Positions 1 to 8,644 of a stretch of DNA of 64,000 nucleotides are shown here, piece after piece (position 1 is the first letter of the stretch; each line of letters starts with the position of its first letter). The DNA comes from Paenibacillus sp. 19GGS1-52. GTDB lineage: Bacteria; Bacillota; Bacilli; Paenibacillales; Paenibacillaceae. The stretch spans positions 4,402,001-4,466,000 of the forward strand of contig NZ_CP059724.1 of NCBI RefSeq assembly GCF_022369515.1, in the 5' to 3' direction. The position numbers and the translations under genes are program-made. Under the pieces are notes generated by a model. That model had not been told where the DNA came from and made no database searches. It saw only the letters and a list, made by a program, of their open reading frames with translations.

Positions 1-201
1 TCATCATTTGAGACCCTCCAAGTAATTCATGCTGTTAATATATACTACCTTTCCTCCGCCAAGTTGCGCTGCATACAGGTAATAATTTCATTACACCGCT
101 GCTGGGTTTAATAAAGTGCGCTTCATGCTACATAAACCTATTCATTATTGGACAGAAATGTTATGATCACACCTAAAAACACTGAAGTAGGGTGAATCCA
201 C

Positions 202-1422
202 TTGTCAAATGTGCTGCGTGATCGACGCTTGATTATATTACTTATAGCCAATATTTCCTCTTCCATAGGAACGGGTATTACAATGATCGCAGTACCATGG
301 CTGCTTGTGAATCGAGAGAACGGAGAAGAACTCTATGGTTATGCTGCTTTGAGCGTGACGATCTTTCTATTCTTTCTGTCCCCTTATATCGGGGTATTGA
401 TAGACCGTTATTCCAGAAAGGCTATCCTTCTCCTGAATGAATGGGCTGGGATGCTAATTGTTGCTTGCTTTGCCATAGCTGGTTTTTCCACCGGAGAATT
501 CCACACCTGGCATCTGATCGGGATATATATGGGAGGCACCTTGTATTACACGATCCATTATCCTGCACAGTTCGCTTTCAATCAGGAGATTTTTGAACGA
601 TCCCAATACCGCACTTTGAACAGTGTGATGGAAATACAGAGTCAGGTTGCTTCCATGGTTGCCGGTGGACTGGCCAGTCTTGTCATTGAGAGAACAGATT
701 TGAGCATTCTGCTGCTTATTGATGCCACGACACATATCATAGGCCTTGTACTACTCTCAATCATTCCGTATGCCGCCTCAAATTCCAGAAGAACTGTAGT
801 CAGAATATCGATGTTATCGGATATGATAGAAGGTTTTGCATATTTAAAGGTACGTCCTTTACTGGTCTTGTTCTATATCAGCTCTTTAATGCCGTTCATT
901 GGTGTCATGGTAGGAAACTATCTTTGGCCGATCTATATCGCAAAAAGTTTACAGGCAGATGCAACTGTGCTGGGTTTAGCAGATATGATCTATGCTATTG
1001 GGGCGGTACTTGCCGGATTTACCATTCCACTTATGCTGAAAAAATGGGGGGCCTATGTTACGGTTTTCCTATCAGTTACTATTTTTACTATCGGTTTACT
1101 GATAGCGGCATGGACAACTGTTATTGTCATCTTCCTTGGTCTAAAAATATTGCTTGGATGGGGAAATTCCGGAGCACGGGTAGCCCGAAATACTATTATG
1201 ATGGATCTGGTTCCAAATGCGCTAATCGGCCGAGTAAACAGTTTCTTTAGCGCTGTCGGAATGGGGATGAGGGTTGTACTGGTCAGCTTATTCACACAAA
1301 GCATTCACTATACAGGGGCTTCCATTTCGCTTACTATTGTGGGAATTCTTCTATTAGTTTCTATTCTCGGGGTGATAATGAGCCGCTCTATTATGCAACA
1401 TGACTACTCTAGTCAGGGGTAA
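202..1422 (+). CDS. MFS transporter (exporter-like)
   Basis: A 406-residue protein made almost entirely of hydrophobic segments, about twelve, as in major facilitator superfamily exporters. The loop LIDRYSRK near residue 68 matches the motif A loop between TM2 and TM3. A second arginine-rich loop (SGARVARN) near residue 325 lies in the second half. The start is TTG at 202 because AGGGTG lies 7 nt upstream; no better in-frame start follows nearby. It is a single-gene unit that ends in a strong terminator. Substrate is unknown; family members of this type export drugs or siderophores. The family call is firm, the substrate open. Confidence 0.85.
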   Translation: MSNVLRDRRLIILLIANISSSIGTGITMIAVPWLLVNRENGEELYGYAALSVTIFLFFLSPYIGVLIDRYSRKAILLLNEWAGMLIVACFAIAGFSTGEFHTWHLIGIYMGGTLYYTIHYPAQFAFNQEIFERSQYRTLNSVMEIQSQVASMVAGGLASLVIERTDLSILLLIDATTHIIGLVLLSIIPYAASNSRRTVVRISMLSDMIEGFAYLKVRPLLVLFYISSLMPFIGVMVGNYLWPIYIAKSLQADATVLGLADMIYAIGAVLAGFTIPLMLKKWGAYVTVFLSVTIFTIGLLIAAWTTVIVIFLGLKILLGWGNSGARVARNTIMMDLVPNALIGRVNSFFSAVGMGMRVVLVSLFTQSIHYTGASISLTIVGILLLVSILGVIMSRSIMQHDYSSQG

Positions 1423-1436
1423 TGCCTACAATTAAA

Positions 1437-1480
1437 AACCGGCCGGACATTCGCGTCTATAGACGCCTGTCCGGCCGGTT
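1437..1480 (+). terminator. Rho-independent terminator
   Basis: A 13-bp perfect inverted repeat (AACCGGCCGGACA and its complement) encloses a further GGCGTCTATAGACGCC-like inner stem just after the MFS stop codon. It sits between convergent genes and could serve both. Confidence 0.85.
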
Positions 1481-1498
1481 ATATTCATTCCACCTATT

Positions 1499-1738
1499 CT
1501 AAAATAACGGCAGTTGGTCAAGGTTGTTCGTTGGATCTCCATCCGCGTCACCGCGAATATACAGTTCCCCGTCCCTGCCTTTAAAAACATTCACTCCGGC
1601 AATATGCCCTGCCTGTACCTCCTGAAGTGCCTGCTGGTAGTCAAGCACACGTCCTGAAGAGGTCTGGAAGCTTCTTAAATCTCCATCACCATTCTTCTGT
1701 GCCGCTATAAATCGTTCACGTTCGTTACTGGATTCCAT
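1499..1738 (-). CDS. DUF3892 family small protein
   Basis: A 79-residue soluble protein carrying the DUF3892 signature: KNGDGDLRSFQTSSGRVLDY followed by AL.EVQ.G.I.GVNVFKGRDGE and RGDADGDPTNNLDQLP. The family is common in spore-forming Firmicutes and has no known function. A GTG further upstream (1756) is also in frame, but the ATG at 1738 has AAGGGG 8 nt before it, so the ATG is preferred. It is convergent with the MFS gene. Confidence 0.8.
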   Translation of the reverse strand: MESSNERERFIAAQKNGDGDLRSFQTSSGRVLDYQQALQEVQAGHIAGVNVFKGRDGELYIRGDADGDPTNNLDQLPLF

Positions 1739-1828
1739 ATCGTTCGCCCCTTGCACTTGGATTTGCCCTCATGAGGCACATCATAGCTTGTGCAAAGGAA
1801 AGGTGGATTATGTGTATAGTTCTAATAA

Positions 1829-2272
1829 TTAGAGAATTTTCTGCATCCGCACATGCAAAATTCCAGCATCATAGAAAGGCTCCGTAGAAATCACTTCATA
1901 ACCCAATTTGGTGTAGAAGGTCTCCGCCTGACATTGACCGTCAAGAATGGACGCTTCCAAACCCAGCTCGCGGGCTAGTTCCTCCATCGCCAACAATAGG
2001 ACACGTCCGTAACCCTTGACGCGATAATCTTTCAGCACGGCAATTCGCTGCATTTTGGCAGTGCCTGCTTTATAATAAATTAATCTGCCCGTAGCTACAG
2101 GGATTCCTTCATCCATGATTAGGAGATGATGCGCATTCGGGCCAATTACATCGTATTCGTCGATTTCCTCCTCAGCCGGTACCTTCTGTTCCTCAACAAA
2201 CACCTTTTTCCGAATATCCAGACCCATTTGAAGCTGTTCATCTGTGATAACACGTACGATTTCCGCCGCCAT
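1829..2272 (-). CDS. GNAT family N-acetyltransferase (YjcF/ElaA-like)
   Basis: A 147-residue single GNAT domain. The start (LDIRKKVFVEEQKVPAEEEID) is the hallmark of the YjcF/ElaA branch. The acetyl-CoA binding motif A is seen as RIAVLKDYRVKGYGRVLL around residues 75-92, and the C-terminal FYTKLGYEV segment is typical. It transfers an acetyl group to an unknown small substrate in the cytoplasm. It stands alone between two other minus-strand genes with gaps of about 80 nt, so it may or may not be co-transcribed. Confidence 0.88.
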   Translation of the reverse strand: MAAEIVRVITDEQLQMGLDIRKKVFVEEQKVPAEEEIDEYDVIGPNAHHLLIMDEGIPVATGRLIYYKAGTAKMQRIAVLKDYRVKGYGRVLLLAMEELARELGLEASILDGQCQAETFYTKLGYEVISTEPFYDAGILHVRMQKIL

Positions 2273-2357
2273 GATTGCAAATCCCCTCTCTATGTATGAA
2301 ACGATAGTTGACCTATTATACAGAATAATGGGTTAACTGTATAGGAAGGCAAGTAAT

Positions 2358-2576
2358 CTACTCTGCAGAGTAGACCTCGTCTGGAATCGAGCGGCTATAT
2401 ACATCCTGCATAACTGGAGACTGGGGGCCGTATGGGCTCTGCAGGCCTCCATCCAAACTTGAGATTTGTCGCATCTCTATAACACCAGGTGTCTGCTTCA
2501 CCATAGCGCAACCCGTTAACCACAGCAGCAGAAATAGTAGCGTAGAGACTGCTCCCCATTTCACTCTTGCACGCAT
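2358..2576 (-). CDS. Small putative lipoprotein
   Basis: A 72-residue protein of unknown family. Positively charged residues (MRARVKW) are followed by a hydrophobic stretch and the lipobox LTGC at about residues 19-22, so it is probably lipidated on Cys22 and held on the outside of the membrane. The rest is short and rich in Ser, Pro, Gln and Gly. The ATG at 2576 is chosen over the longer in-frame start (2615) because AAGGGGTG precedes it by 6 nt and it begins directly with a signal sequence. Confidence 0.6.
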   Translation of the reverse strand: MRARVKWGAVSTLLFLLLWLTGCAMVKQTPGVIEMRQISSLDGGLQSPYGPQSPVMQDVYSRSIPDEVYSAE

Positions 2577-2649
2577 GCTTAACACCCCTTCATCGTTGTC
2601 TGCCGTTGTTCTCACTACAGCTTTGACGATTCAGGAGTTTTTTAAAACC

Positions 2650-3735
2650 TTAGAGATTTACATTCCCCACCAAATGAACCAAATACATCATGCCCGCCAG
2701 GAAACCAGCCAACAGAAAATAGGCAGCGCCGTATTTCCAGCGTATGCTTGCCGGCACATCATAATACTTGTCGTTGTCAAAGGGAGTATACAGGATCTCG
2801 AGATGCATTCTGAGGTGAAGTCCATTCTCGAGCGTCACCTGTTCTAGACGGGTAATCCGCACCTTACTTATGATAGCTTGCTGCGTCAATACAGCTGTAC
2901 CATTATAATCGAGTGTATCCCAGTTCACCTTAACATATTGCTGCCTGTGCAGATCACTATAGGTCGTAAAGGGCAAATCTCTTCTATGCTCCGGACCCGG
3001 AATCATGTATCCCACATCCTTCAGGTGCTCCACAGGAATCAAAAAGCCTTTGGACACAGAGGACAAGGTATTGCCCTGGCCCTTCTTACGCTGCATAATG
3101 TATTTTTTGTACAAATCGTAAGCAAACAACGCCCAGATGATAAAGAATAAAATGGAACGCAGATAGAGAATGACTGCTAAACCACCCACCAAACCCACTA
3201 GCCACAGCCAGCGGGTTACCGCTACAGCAATGCGTCCGCCGTCCAGCGGATGGATCGGCAGCAGGTTGAGCAAATTTAGCAGCAACCCGATATAAGCTAG
3301 AGAGTATAGCAGCGGGCTGTTAGTATAATAGGCCGCTGCAAAAACAGCTACAGCACCAATCGAACCCAGTATAGGGCCGCCAAAAGCAATATAGGCTTCA
3401 CTTTCAGCATCAAGCGGCTGTCTTTTCATCGCGATCAGAGCACCGACAAAGGGAATAAACAAAGGGGCACTGACCGGAAGTCCCTTCTGTTTAGCTGCAA
3501 TGACATGACCCAATTCATGAACAAGCAATAGCAGCACAATACCTACTGCGAACCCCCAAGGATAAATCAGGGCATAAGCCCATATGGAGATCATCATTGA
3601 AATTAGCGGGCCGGCGATTTTGCCGATTTTCAAGAGAGACAGGATTGCCTTTCCTTTAAGCAGGAGCATGGCAGCTCCGCCTCCCAACCATTTCATTGGT
3701 GTGGATGTATTTTTTTGCGGTTCTTTTTGCGGCAA
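2650..3735 (-). CDS. Site-2 protease family (M50) membrane metalloprotease
   Basis: A 361-residue integral membrane protein. The zinc motif HELGH is at residues 73-77 within a hydrophobic segment, and the second metal-ligand motif NLLPIHPLDGGR lies about 85 residues later, as in the M50 intramembrane protease family. A soluble C-terminal part of about 130 residues ends in a last membrane helix (AAYFLLAGFLAGMMYLVHLV). It is expected to cleave substrates within the membrane; the target is unknown. The start ATG at 3735 has no outstanding ribosome site but begins a normal N-terminus. Confidence 0.88.
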   Translation of the reverse strand: MPQKEPQKNTSTPMKWLGGGAAMLLLKGKAILSLLKIGKIAGPLISMMISIWAYALIYPWGFAVGIVLLLLVHELGHVIAAKQKGLPVSAPLFIPFVGALIAMKRQPLDAESEAYIAFGGPILGSIGAVAVFAAAYYTNSPLLYSLAYIGLLLNLLNLLPIHPLDGGRIAVAVTRWLWLVGLVGGLAVILYLRSILFFIIWALFAYDLYKKYIMQRKKGQGNTLSSVSKGFLIPVEHLKDVGYMIPGPEHRRDLPFTTYSDLHRQQYVKVNWDTLDYNGTAVLTQQAIISKVRITRLEQVTLENGLHLRMHLEILYTPFDNDKYYDVPASIRWKYGAAYFLLAGFLAGMMYLVHLVGNVNL

Positions 3736-3854
3736 GATCTTGAGCCCCTTTGACTAATGAATTTTTCTTTGAAGATAGCTCCTTCTATTTTACCATAACG
3801 GTCTGGGAAGTTCCTCTGGGCACCGATTCATGATCCATGAGAGAACAACAACAA

Positions 3855-3879
3855 GTCCGCTCTGGCAAGCAGAGCAGAC
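3855..3879 (-). terminator. Possible terminator hairpin
   Basis: GTCCGCTCTG and CAGAGCAGAC form a hairpin with loop GCAA just beyond the stop of the minus-strand aldo/keto reductase. The downstream T content is interrupted, so it would be a weak terminator. Confidence 0.35.
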
Positions 3880-3906
3880 AGGTTAAGAGACTATTATCAG
3901 GTGAAA

Positions 3907-4872
3907 TCAGCCATGCTCCAAATAGTCAATTTGTCCAGGAGTTAATCTTACATCAAGCACTTCCATGGCTTCTTCAACCTGCTCCACCGAACTGCTTCCG
4001 ATAATCGGCACAACTGGGAAGGGCTGACTGATTAAATAGCCAAGCACAACAGATGAAATCGAAATTTTCATTTGTCGTGATACTTCCATTACGCGTTCCA
4101 TCCGTCCTCTGTTAACTTCATTATAGTAACTGTTTTTTAACGTATCCTTAAGGGATTCACTACCTCCGGCATGCAGTTTCTGAAAGAACCCCTTCGCTTG
4201 AGAAGTAAAGGCGAACATGCTGAGCCCCGTTTCTCTATAAAATTTCAATCCATCCTTATCCATGTTGACTGTTGTTGGATCAGAACCCGAATCTTCGTTC
4301 AGCTCGGCCAAGCTCCACTGGATCTGACTTGCAACAAAGCTGCGCAGCTCATGAGTGCTGGCATATTCTGCAGCAGCCCGAATCCGGTTAGGTCGCCAGT
4401 TGGAACAGCCAAAATAGCGGATTTTACCAGTATTAACTAAGGTATTCAGCGTGTTGAGAATTCCATCAACCGGAATGCTCTCATCATCACGATGAAGCCA
4501 ATACAAATCAATAGTATCTATACCCAGACAATTCAAGCTCTCTTCGACATCAGACATAATATCCAGTTCCCCCAGGCGAGACACCTGCATCGCTGACATT
4601 TCCGGATGGGCTCCTTTAGTAGAAATCAAAACATCGTTCCGAAGACCTCTATGTCCCAGCCATTTCCCTACTGTGATTTCACTTTTCCCATGACCGTCAG
4701 GCAACCAATCGGCATAAACCCGTGCTGTGTCAATCCAGGTGCCTCCACCTTCAACAAACCGGTCCATGATCTGAAAAGAACGTTCTACACTGATGGCGCT
4801 TCCGAATTCGGCTGTACCCAGCGCCAACGGTGCAAATCGTAGATTAGACCCTGGCATTTCAGTAAGCTTCAT
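3907..4872 (-). CDS. Aldo/keto reductase
   Basis: A 321-residue NADPH-dependent aldo/keto reductase (TIM barrel). The catalytic residues are visible in context: D-T-A-R-V-Y near residue 50 (Asp and Tyr), ISTKGAH (Lys) and YWLHRDD (His). The cofactor region near the end reads PIIGSSSVEQVEEAME. Length and N-terminus (GTAEFGS) fit the YajO/AKR-type group. The substrate is unknown. It is followed on the opposite side by a divergently transcribed dehydrogenase of the PRISE type, with about 200 bp between the two starts. Confidence 0.9.
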   Translation of the reverse strand: MKLTEMPGSNLRFAPLALGTAEFGSAISVERSFQIMDRFVEGGGTWIDTARVYADWLPDGHGKSEITVGKWLGHRGLRNDVLISTKGAHPEMSAMQVSRLGELDIMSDVEESLNCLGIDTIDLYWLHRDDESIPVDGILNTLNTLVNTGKIRYFGCSNWRPNRIRAAAEYASTHELRSFVASQIQWSLAELNEDSGSDPTTVNMDKDGLKFYRETGLSMFAFTSQAKGFFQKLHAGGSESLKDTLKNSYYNEVNRGRMERVMEVSRQMKISISSVVLGYLISQPFPVVPIIGSSSVEQVEEAMEVLDVRLTPGQIDYLEHG

Positions 4873-5076
4873 ATGAGTTCTCCACCTCTTCTGTTGAGAG
4901 TTATAAACTTCTTATAGCCATAATATAGCCTTACATGTGAAATATCCATGCGTCATTCGGGTCTTCATTACCTTCAGGTACCTATATAACCTCAAAGTGC
5001 GTACTTCTCAACCTGCACGACGTAGTGCACAATTACGATGAACCCAAGCACGAAGAGAGAAAGGGAGGTTGTTCCT

Positions 5077-6147
5077 GTGGGAGTTAATCAAGTTTCATCT
5101 AGGAAAACTGCACTTGTCGTCGGTGCCAATGGCGTTATCGGACGAAATCTGATTAACCATCTGGCAGAACTGCCCGATTGGACTATCATTGGCGTTTCTA
5201 GACGTGGCGGAACACCTTTCGGACGAGTACGATATATAGCGGTTGATCTGCTCGATGAAGTCAACACTCGTGAGAAACTAAGCAAACTAACGGAAGTTAC
5301 TCATATTTTCTATGCCGCCTATCAAGACCGTCCCACCTGGGCTGAACTAGTCCCGCCTAACTTGGGCATGCTCGTAAACGTTGTTAACGCCATCGAACCC
5401 ATTGCTGCCCACCTTCAGCACATCAGTCTAATGCAGGGTTACAAAGTATATGGTGCACACCTCGGGCCTTTCAAGACTCCAGCCCGGGAGACAGACGCCA
5501 ACCACATGCCGCCCGAGTTCAACATTGACCAACAGCAATTTCTTGAACAGCGGCAGCGGGAAAGTAGTTGGACGTGGTCGGCACTCCGCCCTTCTGTGGT
5601 CTGCGGGTTTGCTTTAGGCAATCCTATGAACCTGGCGATGGTTATCGCAATTTACGCTTCGATCTCAAAAGAATTGGGCCTGCCGCTCCGCTTCCCCGGC
5701 AAACCAGGCGCATACAGCAGCCTACTGGAGATGACCGATGCTGGGTTATTAGCCAAAGCGACTGTTTGGGCAGCGACCGATACCCGCTGCGCGAATCAAG
5801 CATTCAACATCAACAACGGCGATCTTTTTCGTTGGAACGAGCTTTGGCCCAAGATAGCCTCTAACTTCGGTCTGGAGACCGCACCTCCGCTATCTATGTC
5901 TCTGGAAACAGTCATGGCAGACAAAGAACCTTTCTGGAAATCCATGGTAGAGAAGTATGAACTAGTGGACAACAGCTACAAGGATGTTTCCTCCTGGGGT
6001 TTCGGGGACTTCGTCTTTTCTTGGGATTACGACTTTTTCGCCGATGGTACGAAGGCTCGCCGCTTCGGCTTTCATGACTTCATTGATACGGAAACCATGT
6101 TCTTGAGCATCTTTGATGATCTGCGGCAACGTAAAGTGATCCCTTAA
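5077..6147 (+). CDS. SDR oxidoreductase of the PRISE (progesterone 5-beta-reductase/iridoid synthase-like) type
   Basis: A 356-residue Rossmann-fold reductase. The nucleotide motif GANGVIGRN is close to the N-terminus. The active-site region reads MQGYKVYGAHLGPFKTPARE, which matches the unusual G-x-K-x-Y order of PRISE-type extended SDRs rather than the classic YxxxK. WSALRPSVVCGF follows, as in the same family. Family members reduce activated C=C bonds using NADPH; the bacterial substrate is unknown. GTG at 5077 is selected because AAAGGGAGG lies 8 nt upstream; a longer form from ATG 5038 lacks such a site. Confidence 0.8.
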   Translation: MGVNQVSSRKTALVVGANGVIGRNLINHLAELPDWTIIGVSRRGGTPFGRVRYIAVDLLDEVNTREKLSKLTEVTHIFYAAYQDRPTWAELVPPNLGMLVNVVNAIEPIAAHLQHISLMQGYKVYGAHLGPFKTPARETDANHMPPEFNIDQQQFLEQRQRESSWTWSALRPSVVCGFALGNPMNLAMVIAIYASISKELGLPLRFPGKPGAYSSLLEMTDAGLLAKATVWAATDTRCANQAFNINNGDLFRWNELWPKIASNFGLETAPPLSMSLETVMADKEPFWKSMVEKYELVDNSYKDVSSWGFGDFVFSWDYDFFADGTKARRFGFHDFIDTETMFLSIFDDLRQRKVIP

Positions 6148-6150
6148 GGC

Positions 6151-6195
6151 AAAACCGAGCCAATCTCCAATAACCCGGAGATTGGCTCGGTTTTT
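6151..6195 (+). terminator. Rho-independent terminator
   Basis: AACCGAGCCAATCTCC and GGAGATTGGCTCGGTT form a 16-bp perfect stem with a T5 tract. It lies immediately after the SDR stop and faces the convergent HxlR gene. Confidence 0.9.
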
Positions 6196-6272
6196 AGCTT
6201 TTACGGCTATGAAATGTTGCCAGACTGTCTCATATGTGAGAAGCAACTTCTTTTGGGACAGCCACGCACTAA

Positions 6273-6653
6273 TTAGGCCTCTCCAGTTTGTGGAGGTGCA
6301 GCCAACACCCTGGCCTGATTTCCATATACCCGTGTGATATGCGTTTCACCCCATCTGCACATGAGATGGAGAATTTCTTTCAGACTCATTCCATACTCCG
6401 TTAGTTCATACTCTACTTTCGGGGGCACCTGGTTGTAGGAGATTCGCATGATGACACCTTCCTCTTCAAGCTCACGCAGTTGCTGAGTCAGAACCTTCTG
6501 TGTAATTACCGGCATCAAGCTCAACAGTTCACCATTGCGCTTCTTGCCAACCGTTAAATGAAACAAAATGACCGGCTTCCACTTCCCGCCCATCACTTCA
6601 AGAGTTGCTTCCACAGCGGTGTTGTATGTTTTGCCCGGTTCCTGCTCCTGCAT
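6273..6653 (-). CDS. HxlR-family winged-helix regulator
   Basis: A 126-residue HxlR/MarR-like regulator. It has the family motif VMGGKWKPVILFHL at residues 20-33, the recognition region ITQKVLTQQLRELEEEG and the wing VPPKVEYELTEYG. Such proteins typically control neighbouring oxidoreductase genes; the convergent PRISE reductase or the divergent operon at 6.8 kb could be targets, but nothing in the sequence proves it. AGGAGG lies 13 nt before the ATG, which is a long spacing. Confidence 0.88.
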   Translation of the reverse strand: MQEQEPGKTYNTAVEATLEVMGGKWKPVILFHLTVGKKRNGELLSLMPVITQKVLTQQLRELEEEGVIMRISYNQVPPKVEYELTEYGMSLKEILHLMCRWGETHITRVYGNQARVLAAPPQTGEA

Positions 6654-6736
6654 AGTGTTTATCAGGCCTCCTTTCCTTAAAGATACCTCCTCATACCCAT
6701 GGGTGCAAGCTGGAGAATTACATGAAAAATTTCCTC

Positions 6737-6766
6737 TTTACATGACCCAATGACTTAGTGTACTAT
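6737..6766 (+). promoter_or_regulatory. Sigma-A-type promoter of the GntR/ABC operon
   Basis: TTTACA (6737-6742) and TACTAT (6761-6766) are separated by 18 nt, about 35 nt before the first gene. The -10 region lies within the dyad described in the next entry. Confidence 0.6.
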
Positions 6767-6781
6767 TGCATTAATACATTA
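6756..6781 (+). promoter_or_regulatory. Probable operator of the YtrA-type GntR repressor
   Basis: TAGTGTACTA - TTGCAT - TAATACATTA is a 10-6-10 inverted repeat with two mismatches. It overlaps the -10 hexamer of the operon promoter. YtrA-subfamily regulators characteristically repress their own ABC operon through such dyads, so binding by the product of the gene at 7545 is inferred. Confidence 0.65.
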
Positions 6782-6801
6782 GATCAAAGGGGATGAATGG
6801 G

Positions 6802-7542
6802 ATGAGCACATGGGTAGCTTTATTAAAAAAAGATTTCAAATTAACAAGAACCATTTTTTTCGTTGGACTTGTCATTAATTTATTGTTTGTCATGTTGACG
6901 ATGTATGTGGGGAAGATAGTAGATAATACATTGCTTATGTTCATTCCCTTAGGAGTTGCTATTGTTTTTCATATTTTCTATGTTCCGATTATGGTATTTA
7001 TCAGTTTGAAAACAGAGGCCACTCAACTGCACTTATGGCTGCACAATCCCCAACCAGCTTCTAGATTGCTGCTTAGTAAAATAGTCAACGGGCTGATTAT
7101 GGTAGTAATTTCATTATTAATGTTGTATGTGATGTCTGGATTGCTGATCGAACCCAAATCCAGCTTCATTGAACCGTATTGGACTGATATTTGGACCACG
7201 GGATTAATCATATTCCCCCATTTAATTATACTTTCTACAATGATCGGCGTTTGGGTGTTATTTCTTTGGACGCTATTTCAATTCTGCAAATTTAGAATCG
7301 GACGTTGGAGTTGGTTAGTAGTGATCGGGGCTATTATCATACCCAATTGGATAACATCCCTATTCGAATCCACTAACCTATATCGATTAGGTACAAACTG
7401 GGGCGGCTTCACGTATAATTTCCCTTCTTTTTCAATAGCCCCGATACAACTATATACAGGAGAATATCTCTATAACTTCATTATTATCATTGGATTATTT
7501 ATTCTGACCGCATGGATTATTGACAACAAAGTTGAGGTGTAA
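6802..7542 (+). CDS. ABC-2-type membrane protein
   Basis: A 246-residue protein with about six transmembrane segments (for example TIFFVGLVINLLFVMLTMYV and LIILSTMIGVWVLFLWTLF). It is the first gene of a tight operon with a YtrA-type regulator and an ATPase, so it is most likely the permease of the exporter. Two ATGs are close together; the one at 6802 has AAAGGGG 9 nt upstream, whereas the first (6793) directly abuts that site. Family assignment rests on topology and context rather than on a sharp motif. Confidence 0.72.
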   Translation: MSTWVALLKKDFKLTRTIFFVGLVINLLFVMLTMYVGKIVDNTLLMFIPLGVAIVFHIFYVPIMVFISLKTEATQLHLWLHNPQPASRLLLSKIVNGLIMVVISLLMLYVMSGLLIEPKSSFIEPYWTDIWTTGLIIFPHLIILSTMIGVWVLFLWTLFQFCKFRIGRWSWLVVIGAIIIPNWITSLFESTNLYRLGTNWGGFTYNFPSFSIAPIQLYTGEYLYNFIIIIGLFILTAWIIDNKVEV

Positions 7543-7544
7543 CG

Positions 7545-7922
7545 ATGGATGAATTTAATGCTTCAAAGCCCATTTATCTGCAATTAGCAGATCGAATCAG
7601 TCGACAGATTGTAAGCAAAGAATTGAAAGCAGGTGAGAAGCTACCTTCTGTCCGGGATATGGGGATCAAATATAGCGTTAATCCAAACACAATTCAACGT
7701 ACTTACAGTGAGCTGGAGCGTGAGGGTATTCTGGAAACGAAAAGAGGTCAAGGAACATTTGTTACGGAGCATGAAGAACGTTTGGTTCAACAACGTAATC
7801 AATTGCAACATGAGCAGATTCAGTTGTTCGTCCAGGTCATGCAGGAAATGGGATACAGCTCACAAGAAATCATTGCAGGGCTGAATGACTACTTAAACAA
7901 ATTTGATGCAGGAGATGAGTAA
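7545..7922 (+). CDS. GntR-family regulator, YtrA subfamily
   Basis: A 125-residue regulator with an N-terminal winged helix (PIYLQLADRISRQIV, GEKLPSVRDMG, VNPNTIQRTYSELEREG, RGQGTFV) and only a short helical C-terminal tail. That layout defines the YtrA subfamily, which controls ABC transporter operons. It starts 2 nt after the permease stop and is followed closely by the ATPase gene. Autorepression through the dyad at 6756-6781 is inferred. Confidence 0.9.
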   Translation: MDEFNASKPIYLQLADRISRQIVSKELKAGEKLPSVRDMGIKYSVNPNTIQRTYSELEREGILETKRGQGTFVTEHEERLVQQRNQLQHEQIQLFVQVMQEMGYSSQEIIAGLNDYLNKFDAGDE

Positions 7923-7923
7923 C

Positions 7924-8613
7924 GTGATTCAAATGACTAATGTTACGAAAAAGTATATGCACCAGTCCGCTCTTCACGAGATTTCATTAACGTTACCCAT
8001 AGGTAAAATCATTGGCATTGTGGGTGAGAACGGTAGTGGGAAGTCCACCCTATTAAAGCTAATTTCCGGACTGGCGTATCCCACGACTGGGACTGTAACC
8101 GTAAATGGAGTGACTGCCAATCGAAGAATAAGCAAAGTCGTCTCTTATTTATCAGAGCTGGATACCTTTTATTATATGTTCACAGTAAGCCAAGCTATAG
8201 ATTTCCAAGCTTCACAATTCCCTGACTTCAACCTTGCTAAAGCTGAAGAGATCATGAAGTTTATGCAGCTAGAACCTCAGATGAAAATCAAAAATCTCTC
8301 CAAAGGAAATCGCGCTCGATTAAAAATCATGCTTACTTTAGCGAGAGAAGTTCCCTATATTCTGATGGATGAACCCTTGTCCGGACTTGACCCGATGGTG
8401 CGAGAATCTATCGTGAAAGGGATGATTTCTTATATTGACTTGGAATCTCAGACACTAATCATGACGAGCCATGAGATTGCGGAAATTGAACCCTTACTAG
8501 ACTGCTTCATTGCGATCAAAGGCGGAGCATTGCTTAAAATGGCTGATGTAGAGGAATTACATGAATCTGAGGGGCTAGGTATCGCAAGTTGGATGAAGAA
8601 AAATTATGTCTGA
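7924..8613 (+). CDS. ABC transporter ATP-binding protein
   Basis: A 229-residue ATPase subunit. Walker A is GENGSGKST, Walker B ends ILMDEPLSGLDP, and the H-loop is in MTSHEIAEIE. The signature motif is the diverged LSKGNRARL, typical of YtrB/YhcG-like exporters. GTG at 7924 follows GGAGATGAG and directly succeeds the GntR stop codon. ATG or TTG starts slightly upstream are possible but would place the start inside the ribosome site. It pairs with the permease at 6802. Confidence 0.9.
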   Translation: MIQMTNVTKKYMHQSALHEISLTLPIGKIIGIVGENGSGKSTLLKLISGLAYPTTGTVTVNGVTANRRISKVVSYLSELDTFYYMFTVSQAIDFQASQFPDFNLAKAEEIMKFMQLEPQMKIKNLSKGNRARLKIMLTLAREVPYILMDEPLSGLDPMVRESIVKGMISYIDLESQTLIMTSHEIAEIEPLLDCFIAIKGGALLKMADVEELHESEGLGIASWMKKNYV

Positions 8614-8644
8614 TTCATATTTTTTCAAAAAAGGAGACAAACCC

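Noticed and set aside
5962..6246. 94-codon minus-strand frame over the PRISE reductase end and terminator
   Set aside because: Antisense to a conserved C-terminus and crosses a strong terminator; no ribosome site.
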